A stretch of DNA of 5,143 nucleotides, taken from Candidatus Woesebacteria bacterium RIFCSPHIGHO2_01_FULL_44_10 (GTDB lineage Bacteria > Patescibacteriota > Microgenomatia > UBA8517). The notes beneath the pieces are model-generated. The model was not told the origin of the DNA. It saw only the letters and a program-made list of their open reading frames with translations, and ran no database searches. Below, in pieces: positions 1 through 5,143 of this stretch (position 1 is its first letter; each line of letters opens with the position of its first letter). The translations under genes and the position numbers were made by a program. The stretch covers positions 4,172 to 9,314 of the forward strand of contig MGGO01000009.1 in the NCBI GenBank assembly GCA_001792465.1, given 5' to 3'.

Positions 1-1002
1 ATTTGCCAGCACATCAGGCACAATGCAGACCCCCTTGCCAGATAAATACGTATAGGCAGCTTCGCTAATCGGCCCGTTGGCTAGTTCTAAGATAATCTTG
101 GCTTTGACGTTTTTCATATTTTTTTCGGTGATAACGCCGCCTAGAGCTGCCAAAACCAGCACGTCAACATTCTGGGATATTAATTCTTCGTTGGTAATAG
201 ACTTTCCTGAAAAGTCAGCCAAGCGTTTACCGCTTTTTTTAAATTCACTTAGCTGCTTGGATGAGAGATTTTCCCCCGTTATTCCGCCGCTAGAATCTGT
301 CGCAGCCACCAACTGCCAGTGTAGCTCTTCCGCCTCGGCAATCAATCCAAAAAAACTGCCAACGTTACCAAAACCCTGAATCGCCACCCGTACTATGGCG
401 TCTGGCTTTCTGTCTTTAAGCAATCTAAGAAGCTCATGCAAAACAATCACGCCGCCTCGCCCAGTAGCCTCTTCGCGGCCCAAACTGCCGCCTTTTTCGA
501 TTGATTTACCTGTAAAACTAGCTTTTGACTTGTCGCCGGTTTGCTTTGTATATTCATCCGCCATCCAATCTATAATCTTTGGATTGGTACTGACATCTGG
601 GGCTGGAACATCTTTATCGGGGCCAATGTGCGGAGTCAAACAAGCTGCGTATTTACGCGATAACTCTTCTAATTCGGCTTCCGTGAGAAGGCGGGGATCA
701 ACCGCCACTCCGCCCTTGCCGCCGCCTAGCGGCAAGCCAACGGCCGCTGTTTTGATCGACATCAATGTAGCCAGTGCTCGTACTTCATCAAGGTTTACGT
801 CCGGATGAAACCTAATTCCCCCTTTGTACGGGCCCAAAACATTGCTATGTTGTACGCGGTAAGCCGGGTAGCTTTTGCCATTGCTAAGTTTTATATCAAA
901 TTGATGTTGAACATCGCTCTTTAATAGAGCCGCAATGTCTGCCTCGCCCAGACCCAGCTGTTTGCCCACTTTCGTAATCAGTTTTTGAGTGGTTGGTAAC
1001 AT
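1..1002 (-). CDS. gdhA: Glutamate dehydrogenase (Glu/Leu/Phe/Val dehydrogenase family), C-terminus beyond the window
   Basis: Likely catalyses reversible NAD(P)-dependent oxidative deamination of glutamate to 2-oxoglutarate and ammonia in the cytoplasm. I translated 334 residues from the ATG at 1002 to the left edge; the frame is open throughout. The substrate domain has GPYKGGIRFHP (57-67) with K60, then K84, the catalytic K96 in GGGKGG (93-98), and D136 in DVPAPDVST (131-139). These match the conserved Lys/Lys/Lys/Asp set of glutamate dehydrogenases; GPYKGG separates it from leucine dehydrogenases. GGSLGREEATGRG (171-183) leads into the Rossmann domain with GFGNVG (210-215) and D236 after the second strand. 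The end, PDVLAN, normally precedes the AGGV motif, so roughly 80-90 residues are missing. Oddities: the N-terminus is short, and AALGG (285-289) and ELANGP (306-311) replace the usual AALEN and EGANGP. It starts 11 bases after alkD, with a weak GGA at 1010-1012 as ribosome site. The family is sure; cofactor preference is not readable. Confidence 0.93.
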   Translation of the reverse strand, partial: MLPTTQKLITKVGKQLGLGEADIAALLKSDVQHQFDIKLSNGKSYPAYRVQHSNVLGPYKGGIRFHPDVNLDEVRALATLMSIKTAAVGLPLGGGKGGVAVDPRLLTEAELEELSRKYAACLTPHIGPDKDVPAPDVSTNPKIIDWMADEYTKQTGDKSKASFTGKSIEKGGSLGREEATGRGGVIVLHELLRLLKDRKPDAIVRVAIQGFGNVGSFFGLIAEAEELHWQLVAATDSSGGITGENLSSKQLSEFKKSGKRLADFSGKSITNEELISQNVDVLVLAALGGVITEKNMKNVKAKIILELANGPISEAAYTYLSGKGVCIVPDVLAN

Positions 1003-1013
1003 TTATAAATCCA

Positions 1014-1733
1014 TTATACGTCCTTAAGACCGAGATAATGCCGTCGCTGGGAGGGCGTAAGTTTTTCAATGGCGTAGCGCAAGGTTGTGCGCGGCAAAGT
1101 GGCGGCGTTTTGATCTAAAAAGTTAGTCAGCACCTCTTCATCAACCCGCTTGCCTACTTCGCGCAGCATCCAGCCAACGGCTTTTTGTATCAGGTCGTGA
1201 TTATCGTTTTTTAGGATTTCAATGATTGTTAGCGCCTCATCCACGCTTTCCTTTTTGACTATAAAATATAGGGTACTTATCATAGCGATGCGCCGCTCCC
1301 ACAACAGTTTTGACTTGGCCAGCTTGGTAAGTACTTTCATTTTGTCTGGCTGGCCGTCAAGCCACGTGCCAACGATATAGCCGGCCGAACTATCAACCAA
1401 ATCCCAGTTATTTACATATTTGGTATGAGATATATAAAAATCATAAATTGCTTTTTTGATTGCATCATCGCCGCGCTTAAATTGATCAATTAAAATGAAT
1501 ATTCCGGTTAAACGTTCCTCGTGCCAAGAGCTGGTTATTAGCTTTTCTATCTCTGTTAATGGTAAGTCTTTGAACTGTTTGGCAATTTTGCGCTGGTCGG
1601 GCACCGTAACGCCCAAGAATTGATCGCCCTCGCCATATTCGCCTATGCCAGTCTTAAAAAACCAACGGCCGGCCTTAGCTCGCTCCACCGTCGCCACCGC
1701 CCGCAAGGCTTTTGAAACATCCCCCGCAATCAT
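1014..1733 (-). CDS. alkD: DNA alkylation repair protein, AlkD-type DNA glycosylase
   Basis: A 239-residue HEAT-like repeat protein of the AlkD family, which excises positively charged alkylated bases such as 3-methyl- and 7-methylguanine/adenine from DNA. Family hallmarks are visible in order: TGIGEYGEGDQFLG (28-41), HEERL (71-75), NNWDLVD (108-114), LWERRIAM (144-151), HDLIQKAVGWMLREVGK (179-195) and a C-terminal LPRTTLRYAIEK (213-224). From memory of the Bacillus cereus AlkD structure, its functional residues correspond here to Q38, W110, D114, R148, W188 and R191, all present, so the enzyme should be active. The length is normal for the family. The ATG (1731-1733) shares its A with the last base of the argS TAA stop (TAATG), which suggests translational coupling. 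Its own stop lies 11 bases before the glutamate dehydrogenase start. The identification is strong; the precise lesion range is inferred from the family. Confidence 0.95.
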   Translation of the reverse strand: MIAGDVSKALRAVATVERAKAGRWFFKTGIGEYGEGDQFLGVTVPDQRKIAKQFKDLPLTEIEKLITSSWHEERLTGIFILIDQFKRGDDAIKKAIYDFYISHTKYVNNWDLVDSSAGYIVGTWLDGQPDKMKVLTKLAKSKLLWERRIAMISTLYFIVKKESVDEALTIIEILKNDNHDLIQKAVGWMLREVGKRVDEEVLTNFLDQNAATLPRTTLRYAIEKLTPSQRRHYLGLKDV

Positions 1734-3463
1734 TACATCTTCTCGGGGGCGGGGATGTTTAGGAGTTCTAGCCCGTTTTTTAGTACGTCGGCGTACATTT
1801 GAACAAGTTGTGTGCGCAGCGCTTCGCGCTTATCGCCAATCACGCGATTTTTTTCATAAAAACGGTTAAATTCTTGTGCCAGTTCGTACAAATAGGTGCA
1901 AACGTGGTGTGGCATCAGTTCGGCAACGGCTTTATCTACCACTTCGGCATATTCGCCAATTTTGCGCAATAGGCTGCGTTCCGTAGCCTCTAGGGCAGAG
2001 GGAGGAGGGCGAAGTGCGGAGTTTTCATCCCTGTTAGTCTCTGATTTTTGTGTTTCCAAGGTCTGTCCTTGGAAACTAGACTTGGCAAGAATTGAGCAGG
2101 CGCGGGCATGGGCATACTGAAGATACGGCCCGCTATTACCTTCCAGCGCTACTGATTCGTCTGGATTATATATAATATCGTCTCCGCTAATCCTAGTCTT
2201 CAAAAACGCGTATTTTACTGCTGCTAGTACTGTATTGTCGTTTTCTTGGCCATTGGCCGCTAGGTTTGCTTTATTTGCAGCCTCCAAAATATCTGATGCT
2301 CTCAAAAAAGTACCTTTGCGGCTACTCATTTTAATACCGCCTGGTGGTTTGATCATTCCATGAGTAAAATGTTTGCTGCGCTGCACAACTTCCGGGTAAA
2401 AATGTTCCAGCGCTTTTAAGACAACCTTCATATACTCTGCAATTTCGTTACCAGTGATAATCAGACTTAGGTCAAAATGATATTCCAGCCATTTGGTAGC
2501 TGCTAACCCCAAATCTTTGGCTTCATAAGTGGGCAAACCATCAGAGGTTAAGAAAACACGGGTGTGTAAACCGTCTTTTTCACCCTTAAACACGATTGCT
2601 CCATCAGATTTTTCAAAAACTTTTTCGGTTAGACCTTTTTGGACTAGCTCAATTGCCTTTGGCGTAACCACGCTTTCTGGAACATATTTTTCGAATGGAT
2701 CAATACGTAATTTATTATACAAACGGTCGAAGCCGTCGTAGCTCCACTGGCGGCACGTCCAATATATTTGTGCGAAAGTAGAAGCGTGATCATTATTTTT
2801 GTGCAACTGATAAACTTTTTTATTGCAATCCACAATCTCGGCTTTGGCTGTCTCGTCGGTTTCGTAGGCTTCGTTGCCTTCTACGTATCTGGCGCTGAGC
2901 CATTCCAATTGGTCATCAGATTTAACATCATCAAGCTTTTTTACGTTTTCTCCGCCCAAACGCTTAACTATAGCCCACGTCGTCTTGCCAACGTGCAATC
3001 CCACGTCGCCACCATAATTAAGGCGATGTACTTTGGCACCGGCATGCTCAAGTAGCGATGCGATGGCGTCCCCAGTGATAGTTGTATATAAATGCCCGGC
3101 ATGAAGCACTTTGAAAGGATTTGGGTCTGAATATTCGGCCACAACTACCTTGCCAACCATACTTTTGGTTGGCTCGTTTTTGGCTAAATCCCACAAACCG
3201 GTATCTGTTAAAGATAGATTTATAAAACCGGGGCCAGCTATCTCGGCTTTTAAAACGTCTGGAGATTTTATTTTGGCAACAATCGCTTCGGCTATTTCGC
3301 GTGGTCCGCTGTACAGCGGATTGTTCAGCTTCTTAGCTAGTTGCATAGCAACATTGGTGCTGTAGTCGCCAAATTGTTCGTCCGGCCGAGTCAGCTCCGG
3401 CTCAACCTCAACCTTGAACAATTCTTTGCACACCTGAGTAATATTATGCTGTATAGATTTCAT
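1733..3463 (-). CDS. argS: Arginyl-tRNA synthetase
   Basis: Charges tRNA-Arg with arginine in the cytoplasm; a class I aminoacyl-tRNA synthetase of 576 residues, close to the bacterial norm. The N-terminal additional domain (about 1-90) includes the typical FGDYSTNVAMQLAKKL (31-46) and GPGFINL (77-83). The catalytic core has the HIGH-type signature as HAGH (121-124) within DPNPFKVLHAGH, NYGGDVGLHVG (149-159), and the KMSKS-type loop as KMSSR (378-382). GPYLQYAHAR (445-454) closes the core. The C-terminal helical DALR anticodon-binding domain runs from about 495 to the end and finishes with LLNIPAPEKM. Between core and DALR domain lies a low-complexity linker (about 464-492) containing SALRPPPSAL, encoded by a hairpin plus a 7-base-periodic stretch; see the repeat entries. 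The ATG at 3463 follows the DUF1361 gene by 18 bases, with AAGG very close to the start (2-base spacing). Its stop overlaps the alkD start. Confidence 0.98.
   Translation of the reverse strand: MKSIQHNITQVCKELFKVEVEPELTRPDEQFGDYSTNVAMQLAKKLNNPLYSGPREIAEAIVAKIKSPDVLKAEIAGPGFINLSLTDTGLWDLAKNEPTKSMVGKVVVAEYSDPNPFKVLHAGHLYTTITGDAIASLLEHAGAKVHRLNYGGDVGLHVGKTTWAIVKRLGGENVKKLDDVKSDDQLEWLSARYVEGNEAYETDETAKAEIVDCNKKVYQLHKNNDHASTFAQIYWTCRQWSYDGFDRLYNKLRIDPFEKYVPESVVTPKAIELVQKGLTEKVFEKSDGAIVFKGEKDGLHTRVFLTSDGLPTYEAKDLGLAATKWLEYHFDLSLIITGNEIAEYMKVVLKALEHFYPEVVQRSKHFTHGMIKPPGGIKMSSRKGTFLRASDILEAANKANLAANGQENDNTVLAAVKYAFLKTRISGDDIIYNPDESVALEGNSGPYLQYAHARACSILAKSSFQGQTLETQKSETNRDENSALRPPPSALEATERSLLRKIGEYAEVVDKAVAELMPHHVCTYLYELAQEFNRFYEKNRVIGDKREALRTQLVQMYADVLKNGLELLNIPAPEKM
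1988..2022 (-). repeat. Heptanucleotide-periodic stretch inside argS (5 units)
   Basis: Read on the coding (minus) strand, five consecutive 7-base units each begin with ACT or CCT: ACTCCGC (2016-2022), ACTTCGC (2009-2015), CCTCCTC (2002-2008), CCTCTGC (1995-2001), CCTAGAG (1988-1994). Because three units equal seven codons, the protein shows SAL repeated at a 7-residue distance (482-484 and 489-491) with PPP between. It lies in the linker between the catalytic core and the DALR domain. The period is seen directly; that it arose by repeat expansion or insertion is inferred. Confidence 0.6.
2052..2076. repeat. Perfect 10-bp inverted repeat (hairpin) inside argS linker
   Basis: The arms GTTTCCAAGG (2052-2061) and CCTTGGAAAC (2067-2076) are perfectly complementary around a 5-base loop (2062-2066). 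It lies within the coding sequence for the core-DALR linker (residues about 463-471), 29 bases from the heptamer stretch. There is no T-run after it on the coding strand (ACACAAAAATC follows) and it is mid-gene, so a terminator is unlikely. It resembles in kind, not in sequence, the palindromic elements found in frame inside genes of Rickettsia. Confidence 0.7.
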
Positions 3464-3481
3464 TGCCTTAAATATACCATG

Positions 3482-4156
3482 TTAATCCTGTTTGGATTGC
3501 CGTAACATCGCCGTTAAATGCCAAAGCGTGAAATACATGCTGCCCAGCAGTATGAAAAAAAGCGCCGTGACCTGAAAGGTTTGCCCGTAAGCCACCGGAT
3601 TAATAATCCTATCTGATACGTCAAACAATACCCCTGCCGGATTTAAAACTGTATCCCATGTACTCCAGCGCAAATACCGCCCCAGATATATGGCAAAACT
3701 GCACAGCAGTAAAATTACAGCCACCCAAGAGTGAGCCGTCAGTGGTTTGAGTCGTTTGAGCAGTTGCCTATGCAACAAATACAAGCTTGAATAGCCGACA
3801 ATTAGGCCGCTAAAACTAAATGAGAATAGCATTACCACGTAGTAAAGAGCTTGGCTGGAATCGGCGTAGCTAAGATGCATCAGGTCGCTGATAAGATAAA
3901 AACTGTTTGGCAAAAAACTTAGCCACAACAGAGTTAAAAGTGCGCCCGGCCAGCTAACCCACGGCTTAGTTTTGAGATATTTTACCAATATTAACGCGAA
4001 AACCAGCGGCAACCACGCCAAAAACAAGTTCCATGTTAGGAACCAAAACGGCCGGGCACCGTAAAATTTGAGACTAATGAGATACAGAAAAACACTGGCT
4101 AAGCTGGATCCTGCCAGAGCCACCAAAAACCGCTTACTCCCATTGAGACGATTCAT
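3482..4156 (-). CDS. DUF1361 domain-containing integral membrane protein
   Basis: A 224-residue polytopic membrane protein of unknown function, recognised as DUF1361 from its spaced motifs: TWNLFLAWLPL (41-51), LSFLPNSFYLISDLMHL (79-95) and the YLGRYLRWSTWD (157-168) block followed by NP (172-173). Hydrophobic stretches suggest about six membrane segments, near 9-29, 38-60, 70-90, 103-128, 143-160 and 195-217. The loop at 160-194 holds the conserved charged and aromatic residues, and the C-terminus is short and polar. No signal peptide cleavage site is evident and no catalytic motif is known. The ATG at 4156 is the first in the frame after the intergenic region and has no Shine-Dalgarno sequence; an AT-rich TATATA lies only 4 bases upstream. 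It is the first gene of the likely minus-strand operon and precedes argS by 18 bases. The family call is confident; no role can be assigned. Confidence 0.88.
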   Translation of the reverse strand: MNRLNGSKRFLVALAGSSLASVFLYLISLKFYGARPFWFLTWNLFLAWLPLVFALILVKYLKTKPWVSWPGALLTLLWLSFLPNSFYLISDLMHLSYADSSQALYYVVMLFSFSFSGLIVGYSSLYLLHRQLLKRLKPLTAHSWVAVILLLCSFAIYLGRYLRWSTWDTVLNPAGVLFDVSDRIINPVAYGQTFQVTALFFILLGSMYFTLWHLTAMLRQSKQD

Positions 4157-4164
4157 AACATATA

Positions 4165-4177
4165 TAGCTTAAAGCTA
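4165..4177. repeat. Short palindrome upstream of the DUF1361 gene
   Basis: TAGCTT and AAGCTA are perfect inverted copies around a single central A. The palindrome lies 8 bases upstream of the DUF1361 start codon, where it could overlap the core promoter or the mRNA 5' end. It could be an operator half-site pair or part of the larger stem at 4168-4205, with which it competes. At 6 bp in AT-rich DNA, chance is a real alternative. Confidence 0.35.
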
Positions 4178-4205
4178 AATGCTATTTAGGGCAAAGAGCT
4201 TTAAG
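4168..4205. repeat. Perfect 9-bp inverted repeat in the divergent intergenic region
   Basis: CTTAAAGCT (4168-4176) and AGCTTTAAG (4197-4205) are exact reverse complements, separated by 20 bases that include a small AAAT/ATTT hairpin (4177-4187). The right arm touches the first unit of the heptamer array. On the minus strand it would lie in or just upstream of the DUF1361 leader, so it could be a protein-binding site or an mRNA structure. No T-run follows on either strand, so it does not look like an intrinsic terminator. Confidence 0.5.
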
Positions 4206-4307
4206 TAAGGTTATAGGTGTTAGGTTATAGGTTATAGATAATTGACTACAGATAACAGATTACTGTCAACTATTTGCTGGCGACTGGTGACTGAAGACTG
4301 GTGACTA
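4203..4307. repeat. Degenerate heptanucleotide repeat array, 15 phase-locked units
   Basis: Cut into 7-base units from 4203, the plus strand stays in phase for 105 bases. Position 4 is A in 12 of 15 units, position 5 is C or T in 14, position 6 is A or T in all 15, and position 7 is G in 13. Units drift in type: GTTATAG (three copies, 4210-4216, 4224-4230, 4231-4237), then units ending CAG (4245-4258), then units ending CTG such as GTGACTG and AAGACTG (4280-4300). Exact longer repeats are few, so it is not a simple microsatellite. There are no spacers, so it is not a CRISPR. Heptameric short tandem repeats are known from cyanobacterial intergenic regions; the likeness is in period only. Its right end overlaps the promoter region of the phosphatidyltransferase gene. 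Function unknown. Confidence 0.75.
4238..4273. repeat. Imperfect 9-bp inverted repeat within the heptamer array
   Basis: ATAATTGAC (4238-4246) and GTCAACTAT (4265-4273) pair at 8 of 9 positions around an 18-base loop. The loop holds two ACAGAT copies 7 bases apart (4248-4253 and 4255-4260). It lies wholly inside the heptamer array and may be a by-product of the repeat units rather than a separate element. Confidence 0.35.
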
Positions 4308-4321
4308 TTCGTAATACGAAT
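4307..4321. promoter_or_regulatory. Candidate operator: perfect 15-base palindrome before the phosphatidyltransferase gene
   Basis: ATTCGTA and TACGAAT are exact inverted copies around one central A. The palindrome ends 5 bases upstream of the TATAAT box, so it fills the spacer and part of the -35 zone, the classic place for a repressor to block RNA polymerase. No regulator gene is visible in the window. That it is an operator is inference from symmetry and position. Confidence 0.5.
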
Positions 4322-4326
4322 TGCGT

Positions 4327-4332
4327 TATAAT
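4327..4332 (+). promoter_or_regulatory. Candidate -10 box (TATAAT) of the phosphatidyltransferase gene
   Basis: A consensus TATAAT lies 7 bases before the GTG at 4340, so transcription would begin at or next to that codon, giving a leaderless mRNA. No good -35 hexamer stands at 17 bases; only a weak GTGACT (4301-4306, spacing 20) is seen. The hexamer match is seen; its activity is inferred. Confidence 0.5.
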
Positions 4333-4339
4333 ATCCTCA

Positions 4340-4963
4340 GTGAACACATTATTGGATGTAATTAAATCTGGTGTACGTAGCGTTATGCACCAAGTGGCAC
4401 GCGGGCTAAACGCAATAACGGGCGGCCACTTGTCGCCAAATACTGTAACTATAGTTGGATTTCTGGCCCACATACCGATTGCTTGGCTAATTGTTACTTA
4501 TCACCCCATAAAAGCCGCAGTGCTACTATTGGTTTTTGGGCTTTTTGACACCTTGGACGGCGAGTTAGCACGGCTACAAAACCGTGCCAGCGCTAAAGGC
4601 ATGTTGCTGGATTCCATAACCGACCGCGCCAAGGAAATAATAATCTACACTAGTTTTGCCTATGTTATTTCGAACAGCGAATGGCCGATTATGAGCTTCT
4701 GGGCAGCTTCAGCTTGCGGCGCCGCGCTACTGGTCAGTTATGTAAATGCCTGGGGCGAGGCCGTGACCGCGCGTCTGCACATAACCAAACATCAACTGAA
4801 TAAAGCTTTCAGAACCGGCCTGATGCCGTTTGAAGTACGTATGGCAGTAGTACTGGTCGGGCTACTGTCCGGACGAATTATCTTGGCCGTAATAGTAATT
4901 ACTGTTGGCGCCAGTCTAACCGCCATATACCGCTTGTTAAACGTATTCAAACAGCTGGCATGA
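4340..4963 (+). CDS. CDP-alcohol phosphatidyltransferase (phospholipid synthase)
   Basis: An integral membrane enzyme that swaps CMP on a CDP-linked lipid for an alcohol head group. The signature D-x2-DG-x2-AR-x8-G-x3-D-x3-D is complete: D70, D73, G74, A77, R78, G87, D91 and D95 (numbered from GTG 4340), with all metal-binding aspartates present. An amphipathic N-terminal stretch is followed by LSPNTVTIVGFL (31-42). Hydrophobic segments lie near 36-53, 57-69, 99-111, 116-136, 166-184 and 185-203. LSPNT and SYVNAWGEA (133-141) recall the inositol-phosphate synthase branch (PgsA1/archaetidylinositol-phosphate type), but the head group cannot be read with certainty. I chose GTG 4340 (207 residues) because it follows the TATAAT box; the frame opens to a GTG at 4301, but that start lies upstream of the box inside the repeat array. 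An ATG at 4385 would leave 192 residues. No Shine-Dalgarno is seen. The stop overlaps the next gene in ATGA. Confidence 0.93.
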   Translation: MNTLLDVIKSGVRSVMHQVARGLNAITGGHLSPNTVTIVGFLAHIPIAWLIVTYHPIKAAVLLLVFGLFDTLDGELARLQNRASAKGMLLDSITDRAKEIIIYTSFAYVISNSEWPIMSFWAASACGAALLVSYVNAWGEAVTARLHITKHQLNKAFRTGLMPFEVRMAVVLVGLLSGRIILAVIVITVGASLTAIYRLLNVFKQLA

Positions 4964-5143
4964 TAAAAGTTGATCTACACACCCACTCCAGCGCCTCGCC
5001 CGATGGCGGTATAAGCCCAGAGCAATATGCCAAGGCTTTGAGCGATGGCCAGCTGGATTGCATTGCTATAACCGACCACAACAGCGTAGATTTAGCCCAA
5101 TCGCTACACAAATCTTTGGGTGATCAAATCATTGTTGGCGAAG
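4960..5143 (+). CDS. PHP-domain metal-dependent phosphoesterase, N-terminal part (cut by window edge)
   Basis: Sixty-one residues are visible from the ATG at 4960; the frame is still open at the right edge. The start MIKVDLHTHSSASPDG is PHP motif I, with metal ligands H7 and H9 and D15 in the usual place. AITDHN (36-41) is motif II with D39 and H40, and E61 at the end of IIVGE is the expected next ligand. PHP proteins are metal-dependent phosphoesterases of the polymerase/histidinol-phosphatase superfamily. Stand-alone members with the SSASPDG start are often of the TrpH/YciV type (nucleotide or 3',5'-bisphosphate hydrolysis), but too little is visible to assign a substrate. The ATGA overlap with the phosphatidyltransferase gene indicates translational coupling and a shared message. 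Confidence 0.9.
   Translation, partial: MIKVDLHTHSSASPDGGISPEQYAKALSDGQLDCIAITDHNSVDLAQSLHKSLGDQIIVGE

Noticed and set aside
77..808. Two open frames on the plus strand (77-379 and 395-808).
   Set aside because: They lie antisense to the glutamate dehydrogenase gene, whose minus-strand frame carries every conserved family motif. Their products show no recognisable domain.
1013..1018. TATAAT on the minus strand as a sure promoter of the glutamate dehydrogenase gene.
   Set aside because: It overlaps the alkD stop codon by chance-compatible sequence, and no -35 hexamer is seen at 16-18 bases. I mention it only as a hint and do not list it as a feature.
2052..2076. Intrinsic terminator from the argS hairpin.
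   Set aside because: It is inside the coding sequence, has a modest G+C stem and no T-run on the coding strand.
1645..3365. Several open frames on the plus strand, and one at 2644-2835 on the minus strand, within argS.
   Set aside because: All are contained in or overlap the clear argS/alkD coding sequence in other frames and have low-complexity, unfamiliar products.
4203..4307. CRISPR array.
   Set aside because: Units are 7 bases, degenerate and without spacers, and no cas gene is present.
4301..4339. Upstream GTG start (4301) giving 13 more residues to the phosphatidyltransferase.
   Set aside because: It begins inside the repeat array and upstream of the TATAAT box, and the extra residues would be encoded by the palindrome and promoter.
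4270..4473. Minus-strand open frame across the intergenic region and the start of the phosphatidyltransferase gene.
   Set aside because: It reads through the heptamer array and then antisense to a solid gene, and has no recognisable product.

Overview
The window carries six protein genes in two divergent groups, separated by a 183-base intergenic region at 4157-4339. It appears to be a piece of a bacterial chromosome. Genes are tightly packed, TGA acts as a real stop in the one gene that uses it, and promoters may sit very close to the start codons. The small DUF1361 membrane protein, the compact ArgS and the short overlapping genes would fit an uncultivated streamlined lineage such as the candidate phyla radiation (Patescibacteria). 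That placement is an impression from gene content; there is no marker gene here that proves it.

Leftward (minus-strand) group, in transcription order: a DUF1361 membrane protein (3482-4156), arginyl-tRNA synthetase argS (1733-3463), an AlkD-type DNA alkylation repair glycosylase (1014-1733), and a glutamate dehydrogenase that runs off the left edge (1-1002). The gaps are 18 bases, a 1-base stop/start overlap, and 11 bases, so this is probably one operon. The functions are unrelated (membrane, translation, repair, nitrogen metabolism), as is common in streamlined genomes.

Rightward (plus-strand) group: a CDP-alcohol phosphatidyltransferase (4340-4963) and, overlapping it by 4 bases, a PHP-domain phosphoesterase cut off by the right edge (4960-5143). 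The first makes a phospholipid head-group linkage in the membrane; the role of the second is unknown.

The most unusual content is non-coding or quasi-coding. The intergenic region holds a 105-base array (4203-4307) with a strict 7-base period over 15 degenerate units. The unit sequence drifts from TAG-ending through CAG-ending to CTG-ending types along the array. A second 7-base-periodic stretch (1988-2022), next to a perfect 10-bp hairpin (2052-2076), lies inside argS, exactly in the linker between the catalytic core and the anticodon-binding domain. It looks like repeat DNA tolerated in frame inside an essential gene. A perfect 15-base palindrome (4307-4321) just upstream of a consensus TATAAT box is a candidate operator for the lipid gene, which may be read from a leaderless GTG-initiated message.
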